This document shows, piece by piece, positions 32,582-40,973 of a stretch of DNA of 64,000 nucleotides. The notes beneath the pieces were generated by a model. It worked only from the letters and a program-made list of their open reading frames with translations, was not told where the DNA came from and did no database searches. The position numbers were made by a program, and so were the translations under genes. Origin of the DNA: Mesorhizobium sp. INR15 (GTDB taxonomy: Bacteria > Pseudomonadota > Alphaproteobacteria > Rhizobiales > Rhizobiaceae); contig NZ_CP045496.1 of NCBI RefSeq assembly GCF_015500075.1, forward strand, positions 3,110,001 to 3,174,000. Reading direction: 5' to 3'. Positions within the stretch are counted from its first letter, which is position 1. Each line of letters opens with the position of its first letter.

Positions 32582-33331
32582 ATGCTGAGTGCCGGCGTCA
32601 TTGCCTGGATCTGCGTGGTCTTTCTCCTCGCCGGCTTCGTCAAGGGCGTTGTCGGCATGGGACTGCCGACCGTGGCGATGGGGCTGCTGGCGATGACGAT
32701 GCCGCCGGCGCAGGCGGCGGCACTGCTGTTGATCCCGTCGCTGGTCACCAACATCTGGCAATTGCTGACCGGCCCGTCCTTCGCAGGGCTTTGCAAACGG
32801 CTGTGGACGATGATGGCCGGTGTCGCGCTTGGCACCATTTCCGGCGCCGGATTGCTGACCGGCACACATACGGCGTTGGCTTCAGCGACGCTGGGCGTTG
32901 CGCTGGTGCTCTATGCCATCCTCGGCCTGCTGAAGCTTGGTTTCACCACGCCGGCGCGCCACGAGGCCTGGCTGTCGCCGCTCATCGGCATTGTGACCGG
33001 GCTGGTCACCGGCGTCACAGGCGTCTTCGTCATCCCCGCCGTGCCCTATCTGCAATCGCTTCGGCTGGAGAAGGAAGACCTGATCCAGGCGCTCGGCCTC
33101 TCCTTCACCGTGTCGACGGCGGCACTTGCCATCGGCCTGTTGCGGGTCGGCGCCTTCGTATCGCCGACGGCGCAACTGGCATGGTCCCTCGTGGCGCTGG
33201 CGCCGGCACTGGTCGGCATGTCCGTCGGTCAGGCGCAGCGCAATCGGATGAGCGTCGAGACCTTTCGCAAGGCGTTTTTCGCCGGGCTGCTGGCGCTGGG
33301 CTGTTATCTGGCGACCGAGATGGTCCCCTAA
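32582..33331 (+). CDS. Sulfite/sulfonate-type exporter (TSUP/TauE family)
   Basis: This permease of 249 residues has about eight helices and the TSUP repeats GFVKGVVGMGLPTVAMGLLA (about 19-38) and GLVTGVTGVFVIPAVPYLQ (about 140-158). Family members move sulfite, sulfoacetate and other organic anions out of the cell. The substrate here is unknown. It is divergent from the LysR regulator, which is a likely controller. Confidence 0.92.
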   Translation: MLSAGVIAWICVVFLLAGFVKGVVGMGLPTVAMGLLAMTMPPAQAAALLLIPSLVTNIWQLLTGPSFAGLCKRLWTMMAGVALGTISGAGLLTGTHTALASATLGVALVLYAILGLLKLGFTTPARHEAWLSPLIGIVTGLVTGVTGVFVIPAVPYLQSLRLEKEDLIQALGLSFTVSTAALAIGLLRVGAFVSPTAQLAWSLVALAPALVGMSVGQAQRNRMSVETFRKAFFAGLLALGCYLATEMVP

Positions 33332-33350
33332 CCTCGATACGACGCGTCGC

Positions 33351-33800
33351 CTAGCGGACCACCAGAACCGGGGTCTCTGTGAAGGACAGCACCTCCGCCG
33401 TCTGGCTTCCCAACAGCAGGCGGCCAAGTCCCCGGCGGCCATGCGAGGCCATGACGATCAGGTCGCAGGCTTCGGAGGCTGACAATTCCAGGATCGCCTC
33501 GGCTGGCTTCCTGTTCTCGATATGCAGGCCCTTGGAGCGCACGCCCAAGCCGTCGGCGGAGGCCTTGCACCGGTCAAGCAATTCCTTGGCGAACTGGCGC
33601 CCGTTTTCCTCATAGGCGGCCAGTTCATCGCCGGCGATGAATCCCACCATGGCGCCGCCCCAGGCGAATACCGGGAAGGGCTCGGTGATGTTGACGAAGG
33701 TAACGGCGGCGCCAATGCGGCTGGCCAGCGCCAGGCCATGGGAAACGCCCTTTTCAGCCAGTTCCGATCCGTCGGTGGCGATGAGCAAATGTGTGTACAT
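33351..33800 (-). CDS. Universal stress protein (UspA family)
   Basis: This single-domain protein of 149 residues begins MYTHLLIATDGSELAEKG and carries the ATP-binding motif GRRGLGRLLLGS (G-x2-G-x6-7-GS) near the end, followed by VLSFTETPVLVVR. The start at 33800 is the first Met before the beta-1 strand. It is convergent with the TSUP gene. Its role in stress survival is only known in general terms. Confidence 0.92.
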   Translation of the reverse strand: MYTHLLIATDGSELAEKGVSHGLALASRIGAAVTFVNITEPFPVFAWGGAMVGFIAGDELAAYEENGRQFAKELLDRCKASADGLGVRSKGLHIENRKPAEAILELSASEACDLIVMASHGRRGLGRLLLGSQTAEVLSFTETPVLVVR

Positions 33801-34000
33801 GATGATGCGACCTGTTGTGCAAGGGCCATGCGCCCTTGGATGGCGGGAGCCTTGATGCGGCTGATTTTGATATAGGCATGCCATCGCGCGCTTCACAGGT
33901 CCGCCTTGAGGTGGATCGAGACCAGACGCGGGCGGTTTATGGGCCACGGGGAGGGCGGCTTGCACCATGAGGTGAAGCAACGCCAATTGTTGATCTCGGT

Positions 34001-34182
34001 GCCGCCCCTCATTGCCCTGCCGGGCATTTCTCCCCGTATAGGGACGGGGAGAAAGGTCGCCATCATCAGCGGTTTCGCCAATCATCAATGTTTGGAGAAG
34101 AGGGCCAAGGCCTGTGGCAAGTCTCTTCTCCCCGTCACTGTACGGGGAGAAGGTGCCGGCAGGCGGATGAGGGGCAGCACAA
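34001..34182. repeat. RIME-like palindrome pair (same type as at 22860)
   Basis: Left: GCCCCTCATTGCCCTGCCGG with CTCCCCGTATAGGGACGGGG. Right: CTCCCCGTCACTGTACGGGG with GGTGCCGGCAGGCGGATGAG. The spacer between the UspA gene and the phosphatase gene (about 550 bases) is otherwise without features. Confidence 0.75.
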
Positions 34183-34354
34183 ACGCCCGGCGATTTGTAG
34201 AAAACTGGCAAGCCCGGCGCGGACACACTTTCGCGTCAGCCGGATTCCCCTTGGCAGGATCGTCCTCTTGTTTTTATGCATATCGTTGCCCCAAAACCGC
34301 GGTCACTTTTGGGCGACATGCATTAGAGTGCCGGCAAATTTGAAAGGCGTCGCG

Positions 34355-34936
34355 ATGAGCAGTCCCTATCCGCAGATCCATCTGGTCCGGCACGGCGAGA
34401 CGGCGTGGAGCCTTTCGGGCCAGCACACCGGGCGCACCGACATGCCTTTGACCGAGACCGGCGAGGCGGCGGCGCGCGGCGTGGCGGAGCGGCTGAAAGG
34501 CCTGTCCTTTTCGGCTGTGTGGTCGAGCCCGTCGCAGCGCGCCTACAAGACCAGCGTGCTGGCGGGCTTTGGCGCCCAATGCATCAAGAACGATGATCTG
34601 CAGGAGTGGGATTATGGCGCCTATGAGGGGCTGACGACCAAGCAGATCCTGGCCGAGCGGCCGGGCTGGCAGCTGTTTCGCGACGGTTGCCCGAAAGGCG
34701 AGGCGGCGGCCGATGTCGGCAAGCGCGCCGATGCGGTCATTGCCGCATTGCGTCAGGCCAACGCCAACATCCTGGTGTTCTCCAGCGCGCATTTCCTGCG
34801 CGTGCTGGCGGCGCGCTGGCTCGGCCTGCCGCCAGAAGGCGGCGCGCTGTTCGTGCTCGACACGGCCAGCATCAGCCTGCTCGGCTATGAGCATGACTTG
34901 AGCGAGCCGGTCGTGCGCAAGTGGAACCAGAAGTAG
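34355..34936 (+). CDS. Histidine phosphatase (phosphoglycerate-mutase-like)
   Basis: This enzyme of 193 residues has the catalytic LVRHGETAWS (about 9-18), the Arg in GRTDMPLT, the Glu in LQEWDYGAYEG (about 87-97) and the second His in FSSAHFLRVLA (about 144-154). The start at 34355 follows GAAAGGCG. The last 108 bases of the gene are present a second time at 35295-35403 after a short inserted gene. That copy encodes nearly the same C-terminus, so the ending of the intact gene may have been brought in by the insertion. Confidence 0.92.
   Translation: MSSPYPQIHLVRHGETAWSLSGQHTGRTDMPLTETGEAAARGVAERLKGLSFSAVWSSPSQRAYKTSVLAGFGAQCIKNDDLQEWDYGAYEGLTTKQILAERPGWQLFRDGCPKGEAAADVGKRADAVIAALRQANANILVFSSAHFLRVLAARWLGLPPEGGALFVLDTASISLLGYEHDLSEPVVRKWNQK
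34828..34935 (+). repeat. Copy 1 of a 108-bp direct repeat
   Basis: This copy lies inside the intact phosphatase gene, from GCCGCCAGAAGG to the final AAGTA. It matches 35295-35402 with six differences by eye, some silent. The repeats flank a unit of about 360 bases carrying one small gene. Confidence 0.9.
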
Positions 34937-34950
34937 GGCGACCGCTACCG

Positions 34951-35274
34951 ATGCATGAAATTCGTGCGAAGCTGCTGCTTTCCGTGCAACGTGCGCTTCT
35001 CGGTGCTGTTTCGCCCAACCTCAGGGCGGTTACCTGCGGTTGGCACGAGGTGGAGATCAAGCTTCGTTTCGTTTTCGATGGTGAGATCGCCGAAGAGAAT
35101 TTTGAAGATGCCGGGGTCGTCGCAAGCGAAGTGGCCGCCGACTTCCCGGCGCCCTGGACCGTCGACGAGGACATCGTTCGTCTGGATTGCCCTCAAGACC
35201 TCCGTCTCACCGCGCTGACGCTTTGGGCATATCTGCGCAAGGAGGTCGTCGCGGAGACCGGAGGCCCGTCCTGA
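34951..35274 (+). CDS. Small protein of unknown family inserted behind the phosphatase
   Basis: This acidic cytoplasmic protein of 107 residues has a beta-alpha plan (IRAKLLLSVQRALLGAVSP, then CGWHEVEIKLRFVFDGEI, then ENFEDAGVVASEVAADFP). Small proteins of this look are found beside toxins and have been suspected to be immunity proteins, but I cannot name a family. It starts 14 bases after the phosphatase stop. It lies between two copies of the phosphatase 3' end and has a lower G+C than the surroundings, which indicates insertion. Confidence 0.7.
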   Translation: MHEIRAKLLLSVQRALLGAVSPNLRAVTCGWHEVEIKLRFVFDGEIAEENFEDAGVVASEVAADFPAPWTVDEDIVRLDCPQDLRLTALTLWAYLRKEVVAETGGPS

Positions 35275-35294
35275 GTCACCCAGCGATGTCTTCA

Positions 35295-35403
35295 GCCGCC
35301 AGAAGGCGGCGCGCTGTTCGATCTCGACACGGCCAGCATCAGCCTGCTCGGCTACGAGCATGATCAGAGCGAGCCGGTCGTGCGCAAGTGGAACCAGAAG
35401 TAA
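35295..35403 (+). pseudogene. Phosphatase 3'-end fragment (repeat copy 2)
   Basis: The fragment encodes the last 35 residues of a histidine phosphatase in an intact frame ending TAA, with Val to Asp and Leu to Gln changes against the complete gene. A GC-rich terminator follows at 35413-35440. Because the terminator stands behind this copy, it may be the original end of the gene, cut off by the insertion. It is not expressed as a protein by itself. Confidence 0.8.
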
Positions 35404-35412
35404 CGGATGTTC

Positions 35413-35440
35413 GGGCGCTGCCCGCGGGCGCCCGCCTTTT
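35413..35440 (+). terminator. Terminator behind the duplicated phosphatase end
   Basis: GGGCGC (35413-35418) pairs with GCGCCC (35428-35433) and is followed by GCCTTTT. The next 210 bases before the exported-protein gene contain no convincing gene. A frame at 35388-35645 has neither ribosome site nor family. Confidence 0.5.
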
Positions 35441-35651
35441 CCTGGCGGGCGGTCGCGGTTCTGACGGAAATTTGATCGATCTCCACGAAACCGGGGTGAC
35501 AGGGAAATTTCGTAACAATAATGGCTACCTGGAGTGGTTTGCTGCCAAGAATTCACCAGCCGCGCGGTCTGCTCGCAAGGATGGCGCCGCGTCAGGAGCC
35601 GTCATAGAAAAAGCTAGGGGTGAAATTCTTTCGACTGAAGGATAGCTAACA

Positions 35652-36065
35652 ATGTTCTCCCGCACGACGAGTGTCATGACAGTTCTTGCGCTTCTGGGGA
35701 TTACGGCCGGTGCGATGGCGGCAAGCAATCGGCCGACAACCTATGAAAAGACCGCGCTCTCCGGCCAGGAGATCTATATTTTTCTAGACACCAATCTCAA
35801 TCCGGACTGTACGAGTGCCGGCATGGATGATGTGAAGGCGATTTCCGGACCCAACCATGGATCAATTCGGATCGTCGATGGAAAAGTCTATCCCAATTAC
35901 CCCAAGGGCAGCGATCGCTATAAGTGTAATTCCCAAAGCGATGATGGAATTCAGGCGTTTTACAAGTCGGCGCCCGGATTCAAGGGGCAGGATCAGGTGA
36001 GCCTGTCGATCCATACATTCACCGGCAACGCGCGCGACGTGGTCGTCACGATCAACGTCGAATAG
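35652..36065 (+). CDS. Exported protein of unknown function, low G+C
   Basis: This protein of 137 residues has a clear signal peptide (MFSRTTSVMTVLALLGITAGAMAA). The mature part has an acidic, beta-rich look (YEKTALSGQEIYIFLDTNLNPDCTS, then two further Cys-containing segments) and an end DVVVTINVE typical of a beta sandwich. No family is recognised. The base composition is visibly lower in G+C than its neighbours, which points to transfer. It lies just behind the duplicated phosphatase end. Confidence 0.72.
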   Translation: MFSRTTSVMTVLALLGITAGAMAASNRPTTYEKTALSGQEIYIFLDTNLNPDCTSAGMDDVKAISGPNHGSIRIVDGKVYPNYPKGSDRYKCNSQSDDGIQAFYKSAPGFKGQDQVSLSIHTFTGNARDVVVTINVE

Positions 36066-36192
36066 CGGCCCTGTTGCCAGCCGCTGACGAAGCGAATCCC
36101 TGCTGACAAGATGCTGTCAGCAGGCCTCGGCTAGAAGGGATGACGCCGTACCCTGTCGTGGGTGCGGTCCAACCCGAGGAAACGAGGATTTC

Positions 36193-36595
36193 ATGGATTT
36201 TGTCTCGACGCGGATCATCACCGATGACATCAAGCGCCTGGTCGGCTTCTACGAGGATGTGACCGGCCTGCCGGCGGACTTGGTACACGGAAGATTTCGC
36301 CGAGTTGGTGATGCCGTCCTCGACCCTGGCAGTGGGCAGCAAGCGCACGATGGACATGTTCGGGGCGGGCGCCGCGCGCCCGGCCGACAACCATTCCGCC
36401 ATCATCGAGTTCCGCGTCGCCGATGTCGACAAGGACTATGAAAGGCTGGAGCAAGTCGTCGGCGAGTTCGTCCAGCGCCCCACAACCATGCCCTGGGGAA
36501 ACCGCTCGCTGCTGTTTCGTGACCCAGACGGAAATCTGATCAATTTCTTCACGCCGGTCAGCGCCGAGGCAATCCAGAAGTTCGATGGCAAATAG
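36193..36595 (+). pseudogene. VOC/glyoxalase-family gene with a frameshift
   Basis: The first 29 codons (MDFVSTRIITDDIKRLVGFYEDVTGLPAD) are a normal VOC beginning. The frame then shifts, and the continuation WYTEDFAELVMPSS to SAEAIQKFDGK is read in another frame from 36281. One extra T at 36280 explains it. Both parts fit a single protein of about 134 residues with the usual end WGNRSLLFRDPDGNLINFF. Either the gene is recently broken or the base is a sequencing error. Confidence 0.8.
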
Positions 36596-36794
36596 AGATA
36601 TCCGGCGTCACTGAGCAGCCGGAAGCACAGCCGGCTGGTCGGCCGGGAGGCGGGAGAGGTCAGCAAGGCCATCCTGCGGCCGGTCGAATGGCCGGGGGCG
36701 GCATGGCCGGATTTTTTGGCTTTGGCGAATTCGAGTTGTCGGAACCGAGCGATGCGGGCCGTCCTTGGGGCGGAACCGACGCGAGGAGAAGGCA

Positions 36795-37451
36795 ATGAGA
36801 GAGTTGATCCTGAAAATGTCCATGTCGCTTGACGGCTTCGTCGCCGGCATTGACGGCGAAATGAAATGGGTGTTCAGCGGCGACCAGGAGGCGATTGCCT
36901 GGAGCGTGAAGACCGTGTCCGACGCAAGCCTGCACATAATGGGAAGCCGCTCCTTCCAGAACATGGCCGCCTTCTGGCAGACCTCCACACTGGCGTTCGC
37001 GCCGCCGATGAACCAGATTCCCAAGGCCGTCTTCTCCAGACAAGGACCGGCGATCCTGAAGGTGGCCGGAGTGACTAAGGATACCCAGCCCAATGGGGAA
37101 AGCGCCCAATCGGGAGAGCCGCAACCCGGCGCGGAAAGCTGGGGTGAGGCCTATGTCGCCGGCGGCGATCTGGCCGACGAAATCGCCAGGCTGAAGAGCC
37201 GGGACGGCAAGCCGATCATCGCCCATGGCGGCGCCACCTTCGCACGCAGTCTCATTGCCCAGGACCTGGTCGATCGATACGTGTTGCTGGTGCATCCTGT
37301 GGTGCTTGGCAAGGGCTTGCCGATCTTCTCCGACGTCGCCCCGCAAAGGCGCCTTGGACTGGTCGGCTCAACGGCCTTTCCGGGGGGGCGCGATGGCGCA
37401 GATTTATCGGCGGGCGTAGCCACGTCGCCCAGCGGATCCACACGCTTCTAG
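36795..37451 (+). CDS. Dihydrofolate-reductase/RibD-like protein with shifted C-terminus
   Basis: This protein of about 218 residues resembles the DHFR-like RibD C-terminal family (LILKMSMSLDGFVAGIDGEMKWVF at the start, IMGSRSFQNMAAFW near 53, then HGGATFARSLIAQDLVDRYVLLVHPVVLGKGLPIF). The family usually ends PGGAMAQIYRPA or similar. Here a run of seven G at 37382-37388 moves the frame, and the matching end GAMAQIYRRA is found in the neighbouring frame. The present frame runs on to overlap the convergent pseudouridine-synthase gene by four bases. It may be active anyway or the G run may be misread. Confidence 0.82.
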   Translation: MRELILKMSMSLDGFVAGIDGEMKWVFSGDQEAIAWSVKTVSDASLHIMGSRSFQNMAAFWQTSTLAFAPPMNQIPKAVFSRQGPAILKVAGVTKDTQPNGESAQSGEPQPGAESWGEAYVAGGDLADEIARLKSRDGKPIIAHGGATFARSLIAQDLVDRYVLLVHPVVLGKGLPIFSDVAPQRRLGLVGSTAFPGGRDGADLSAGVATSPSGSTRF

Positions 37452-38194
37452 CGCGCCAACAGCACCAGTTCCTCCGGCGCCAAGTGCCGCGCGGCGCCCT
37501 TGGCCAGTTCGCCGAGCAGCAAGGGGCCGATGGCGATGCGCACCAGGCGCAGCACTTCGACATCGTGCGCGGCGAGCAGGCGGCGGATATGGCGGTTGCG
37601 GCCTTCGTCGAGCACGATCTCCAGCCAGGCGGTGCGGCCGCCGCTGCGCAAAAGCGCGATGGAATTGGCGGTCAGGACCTCGCCGTTGACGCTGACGCCG
37701 GCGCGGAAAGCCTCCAGCATGGTTTCGTCAGGCACCATGCCGACCTGCACGTGGTAGGTCTTGGGCATGTGCGAGGCCGGGTCCATCAGGCGGTTGGCGA
37801 ACTGGGTGTCGTTGGTCATCAACAGCAGGCCTTCGCTCGCCTTGTCGAGCCGGCCGACCGGCGACACGAATGGCAGGTCGAGCCCTTCCAGGCAGGCATA
37901 GACGGTGCCGCGCTGTTGCGGATCGTCGCGCGTGGTGACCAGTCCGCGCGGCTTGTTGAGCATCAGATAGACCTTGCGCTCGGCAACCACCTGGGCGCCG
38001 TCGACCGCGATCCTGTCGCGGTCGAGGTCGACGCGCAGCGTGGCGTCGCGCACCACCTTGCCGCCAACCCGAACGCGGCCCTCGGCAATCAGCACCTCGG
38101 CCTGCGTGCGTGAGCACAGGCCAAGCTTGGACAGCGCCCGGTTGAGGCTGACGCCGAGGGGCTTGCCGCCTTGTTTTGTTTGCCGTGCGTTCAT
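37448..38194 (-). CDS. RsuA/RluB-family pseudouridine synthase
   Basis: This rRNA-modifying enzyme of 248 residues has an S4 RNA-binding domain (VSLNRALSKLGLCSRTQAEVLIAEGRVRVGGKVV, about 15-48) and a catalytic domain with the Asp in GRLDKASEGLLLMTND. The family's LNKPRG motif (YLMLNKPRGLVTT) is present. The start at 38194 gives the usual N-terminus. A longer frame to 38359 overlaps nothing useful. It is convergent with the DHFR-like gene. Which position in 16S or 23S rRNA is modified cannot be told. Confidence 0.92.
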   Translation of the reverse strand: MNARQTKQGGKPLGVSLNRALSKLGLCSRTQAEVLIAEGRVRVGGKVVRDATLRVDLDRDRIAVDGAQVVAERKVYLMLNKPRGLVTTRDDPQQRGTVYACLEGLDLPFVSPVGRLDKASEGLLLMTNDTQFANRLMDPASHMPKTYHVQVGMVPDETMLEAFRAGVSVNGEVLTANSIALLRSGGRTAWLEIVLDEGRNRHIRRLLAAHDVEVLRLVRIAIGPLLLGELAKGAARHLAPEELVLLAR

Positions 38195-38325
38195 CGTCCC
38201 GTCGCGGGGGTTGGTCTGGCGGCCGACTGATGGCATGGGCGGTGATGGGTCCGCAAGGCACCGGTGAGAGCCGTGAGGCTTTCGCCGTGCGCCTTGCGGC
38301 CACCATGGCGGGTTGCGAATGGGCT

Positions 38326-39192
38326 CTACTTCGTGGCGGCGGCGACCAGCATTTCGCAAGGTCCCTCAAACTGTCCGCCCTGCTCGAACTGACCGAGTGC
38401 GACTTCGATCTCCGCCCAGGCATCGTCCTGTTCGCGGGCCGACAGGCCGGCCAGCATCTGATGCAGCGCGCCAAAGGATTCCTGTTCGAATTGCAGGCAT
38501 TCCAGGGCCGATCCGAGCCGCACCGGCGCATCAACCTTCTCGACGCGCACGTCGCGGAATCCGGCATCGGTCAGGCGTTTGGCAAGGACCGCCGGGTCGC
38601 CGAGGCTGAACGGTCCGGGCTGGCCGGGCAGGGGTGCGGGCAGGGCGGCGCGGCGGCGGATAATGCCGACCGGGATCGAGAAGAATGGGTTCTTGTCAGC
38701 TGTCGAGTAGACGATGGCGCCGACCTTGCCACCGGGCTTCAGATGATCGCGCATACCGCCAAGCGCCCGGTTCTGGTCGGGAAAATAAATCAGCCCGACG
38801 CGCGAGATGACCGCATCGAATGGCTGGGCAGTGATCGTACCCAGCATCTCGCCGTCGGCGACGATGGTGTCGACATTGCCGTGGCCGGCCAGCTTCGCGT
38901 TACTTGCCGCGAAGGCCAGAATGCCGGGTGAAATATCGGTGGCCAGCACATAGCCCTTCGGCCCGACGCGGCGCGCGGCGGTCATGGTCTGTTCGCCGGC
39001 GCCGGCGGCGACGTCGAGGACGCGGCTGCCCTTGCCGACATCGGCCATGTCGAGCATCAGTTCGGTCGCCGGTCCGAGCCAGCGCGACAGGAGCGGCCCC
39101 CAGCGGTTCCAGGCTTCGGCGGCGTTGTCCCACTGGCCGCGGGTGGTTTCCTTGAACTTGACCGGATCGAATATGGTCTGCTGCACGTTCAT
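38326..39192 (-). CDS. Class I SAM-dependent methyltransferase (UbiE-like)
   Basis: This methyltransferase of 288 residues has motif I VLDVAAGAGEQTMTAARRVG (about 59-78), an acidic residue after beta-2 (YVLATDISPGILAFA) and the motif LKPGGKVGAIVYST. The start at 39192 has GGAGGACACC upstream. It is divergent from a LysR gene that may control it. It resembles small-molecule methyltransferases. The substrate is unknown. Confidence 0.9.
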   Translation of the reverse strand: MNVQQTIFDPVKFKETTRGQWDNAAEAWNRWGPLLSRWLGPATELMLDMADVGKGSRVLDVAAGAGEQTMTAARRVGPKGYVLATDISPGILAFAASNAKLAGHGNVDTIVADGEMLGTITAQPFDAVISRVGLIYFPDQNRALGGMRDHLKPGGKVGAIVYSTADKNPFFSIPVGIIRRRAALPAPLPGQPGPFSLGDPAVLAKRLTDAGFRDVRVEKVDAPVRLGSALECLQFEQESFGALHQMLAGLSAREQDDAWAEIEVALGQFEQGGQFEGPCEMLVAAATK

Positions 39193-39309
39193 GGTGTCCT
39201 CCTGGAAGGCACTATTGCCTTGCCGGAGACGGTAGAGATCGCGTAATTCTGGCTCAATTCTCGAAATCTCGACGCCCATTTTGCAAAAATGCACAGATCG
39301 GGGTTCAAG

Positions 39310-40236
39310 ATGCATTGGGATGATTTGCGGATTTTCCTGGCTGTCGCGCGCGATGGTTCGATCAGCAGCGCCGCGAAACGCATGAATGTCCAGCACTCCA
39401 CCGTTTCGCGACGCATCCGGTTGCTGGAAACACAACTCGGCACGCGGCTGATCGAGCGCAAGAAATCCGGCTACGAGCTGACACCGGCCGGCGATGAACT
39501 GCGGATGGCGGCCGGCAAGATGGAACTCGAGGTGCTCGAGGTCGAGGGCGCGCTCGGCGGTCAGGAAGACCGGGTTGCCGGCGAGCTCCGGGTGTCGGCG
39601 ATCAACAACATGGCCTCATCGGTCATGATGCCGATCTTCGCCAGTTTCAGCGAAGCCTATCCCGACATCCAGCTGCACGTTCAGGTCTCCAACAGGTATG
39701 TCAGCCTGGCCGAGCGCCACGCCGATATTGCCATTCGCCTGACCAACACCCCGCTCGACACGCTGGTCGGCACGAAGCTCACCAATGTGGCGTCGGCCGT
39801 CTATGGGGAGCGAGGCTACGTGGAGGCTTTGCGGGCCAGCGAAGCCAAGCCGAAATGGCTGGGTGTGGAATGCTGCGCCTTCCATCAGGCCTGGACCGGC
39901 ACGGCCTGTCCGGATCACCAGCATAATTTCTTCGTTGATGACACGCTGCTGACGCTGGCGGCGCTGAAACAGGGGCTTGGGCTTGCCTATCTGCCTTGCT
40001 TCATGGGCGACAGCGCCGAGCAGCTGGAACGCTTTCGCGAACCCGATCCCGCGCATGACCTGGGATTGTGGCTGCTCTATCATCCGGACCTGCGCCGCAC
40101 CAAGCGCGTCAGGGTGTTTCGCGAGCATATGATGGCGCGCATCCGCGACCAGAGCGCGCTGTTCGAGGGCCGGCGCCCGCAGCCTCAAGAGGCAAGTCCG
40201 GTGGCGGTGGAGCTTTCACCGTTGCCTCGGTTCTGA
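39310..40236 (+). CDS. LysR family transcriptional regulator
   Basis: This regulator of 308 residues starts MHWDDLRIFLAVARDGSISS, with the helix-turn-helix over about residues 3-60 and the LysR binding domain behind. It is of the GcvA/short-domain group that often regulates the divergent neighbour, here the methyltransferase gene, 117 bases away. The longer frame from 39289 adds seven residues without a better ribosome site. Confidence 0.92.
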   Translation: MHWDDLRIFLAVARDGSISSAAKRMNVQHSTVSRRIRLLETQLGTRLIERKKSGYELTPAGDELRMAAGKMELEVLEVEGALGGQEDRVAGELRVSAINNMASSVMMPIFASFSEAYPDIQLHVQVSNRYVSLAERHADIAIRLTNTPLDTLVGTKLTNVASAVYGERGYVEALRASEAKPKWLGVECCAFHQAWTGTACPDHQHNFFVDDTLLTLAALKQGLGLAYLPCFMGDSAEQLERFREPDPAHDLGLWLLYHPDLRRTKRVRVFREHMMARIRDQSALFEGRRPQPQEASPVAVELSPLPRF

Positions 40237-40388
40237 CCGCGGCTTGCCGCTGGTCCTGCTACTCACTTTGGCCGGCTGGCGCTGCTGACCCTGGTGGCGC
40301 TGGCGCCTGTCTTCGCCGGGCCGTGTTGACCTGCAAGCGAAGCTGACGTAATGAGACAGACCTGTCTCACCTCTTTGGTTGCAAGAAC

Positions 40389-40973
40389 ATGTCACCAATC
40401 CCCGCCAGTTCCGAAAAGCGTCAGCATATCGTGCAGACGGCCTATGCGCTGTTCAAGCGCGATGGCTTTCATGCCACCGGCATCGACCGGATCATTGCCG
40501 AAGCTGACATCGCCAAGATGACGATGTATCGGCATTTCCCGAGCAAGGAGGGCCTGATCGCCGAGGTGCTGGGTTGGCGGGCACAACGCTTCGAGCACCA
40601 GCTCGACCAGCTCGCCTTGCTGGAGACCACGCCGCAACAGAAGATCATGACCATCTTCGACTGGTACGGAGGCTGGTTCCAGAGCCCGGATTTTCACGGC
40701 TGCCTGTTTGCACATGCGCTGGCGGAATATGGCGATCCCGGTCATCCGGTATTCAAGGCCGTGGCCGAACAGAAGAACGGTCTGCAGCGGCGCATGTGCC
40801 GGCTGCTTGAGGAGGTGATGCCTGGGGATCGCGCCGAGGCGGTCGCTTCGGCGCTGCTGATGCTGATCGAAGGCGCGAGCCTGCTGGCCCAGATTGGGCA
40901 AGCTGATACCGCCTTCGAGAATGCCCGCCAGGCAGCATGCGGCCTGCTCGGCCAGCCGGTGGCCATGCAATGA
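40389..40973 (+). CDS. TetR family transcriptional regulator
   Basis: This regulator of 194 residues has an N-terminal helix-turn-helix (AYALFKRDGFHATGIDRIIAEADIAKMTMYRHFPSKEGL, about 18-56). The C-terminal ligand domain is short and hydrophobic. Its stop overlaps the start of the DMT exporter gene (ATGA), so it probably regulates that gene and itself in response to an exported compound. Confidence 0.93.
   Translation: MSPIPASSEKRQHIVQTAYALFKRDGFHATGIDRIIAEADIAKMTMYRHFPSKEGLIAEVLGWRAQRFEHQLDQLALLETTPQQKIMTIFDWYGGWFQSPDFHGCLFAHALAEYGDPGHPVFKAVAEQKNGLQRRMCRLLEEVMPGDRAEAVASALLMLIEGASLLAQIGQADTAFENARQAACGLLGQPVAMQ

Noticed and set aside
33995..34186. Terminal inverted repeats of an insertion sequence
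   Set aside because: The arms enclose less than 100 bases with no transposase. They are paired intergenic hairpins like those elsewhere in the window.
35388..35645. 85-residue frame behind the duplicated phosphatase end
   Set aside because: It starts inside the repeat copy, crosses a terminator and has no family or ribosome site.
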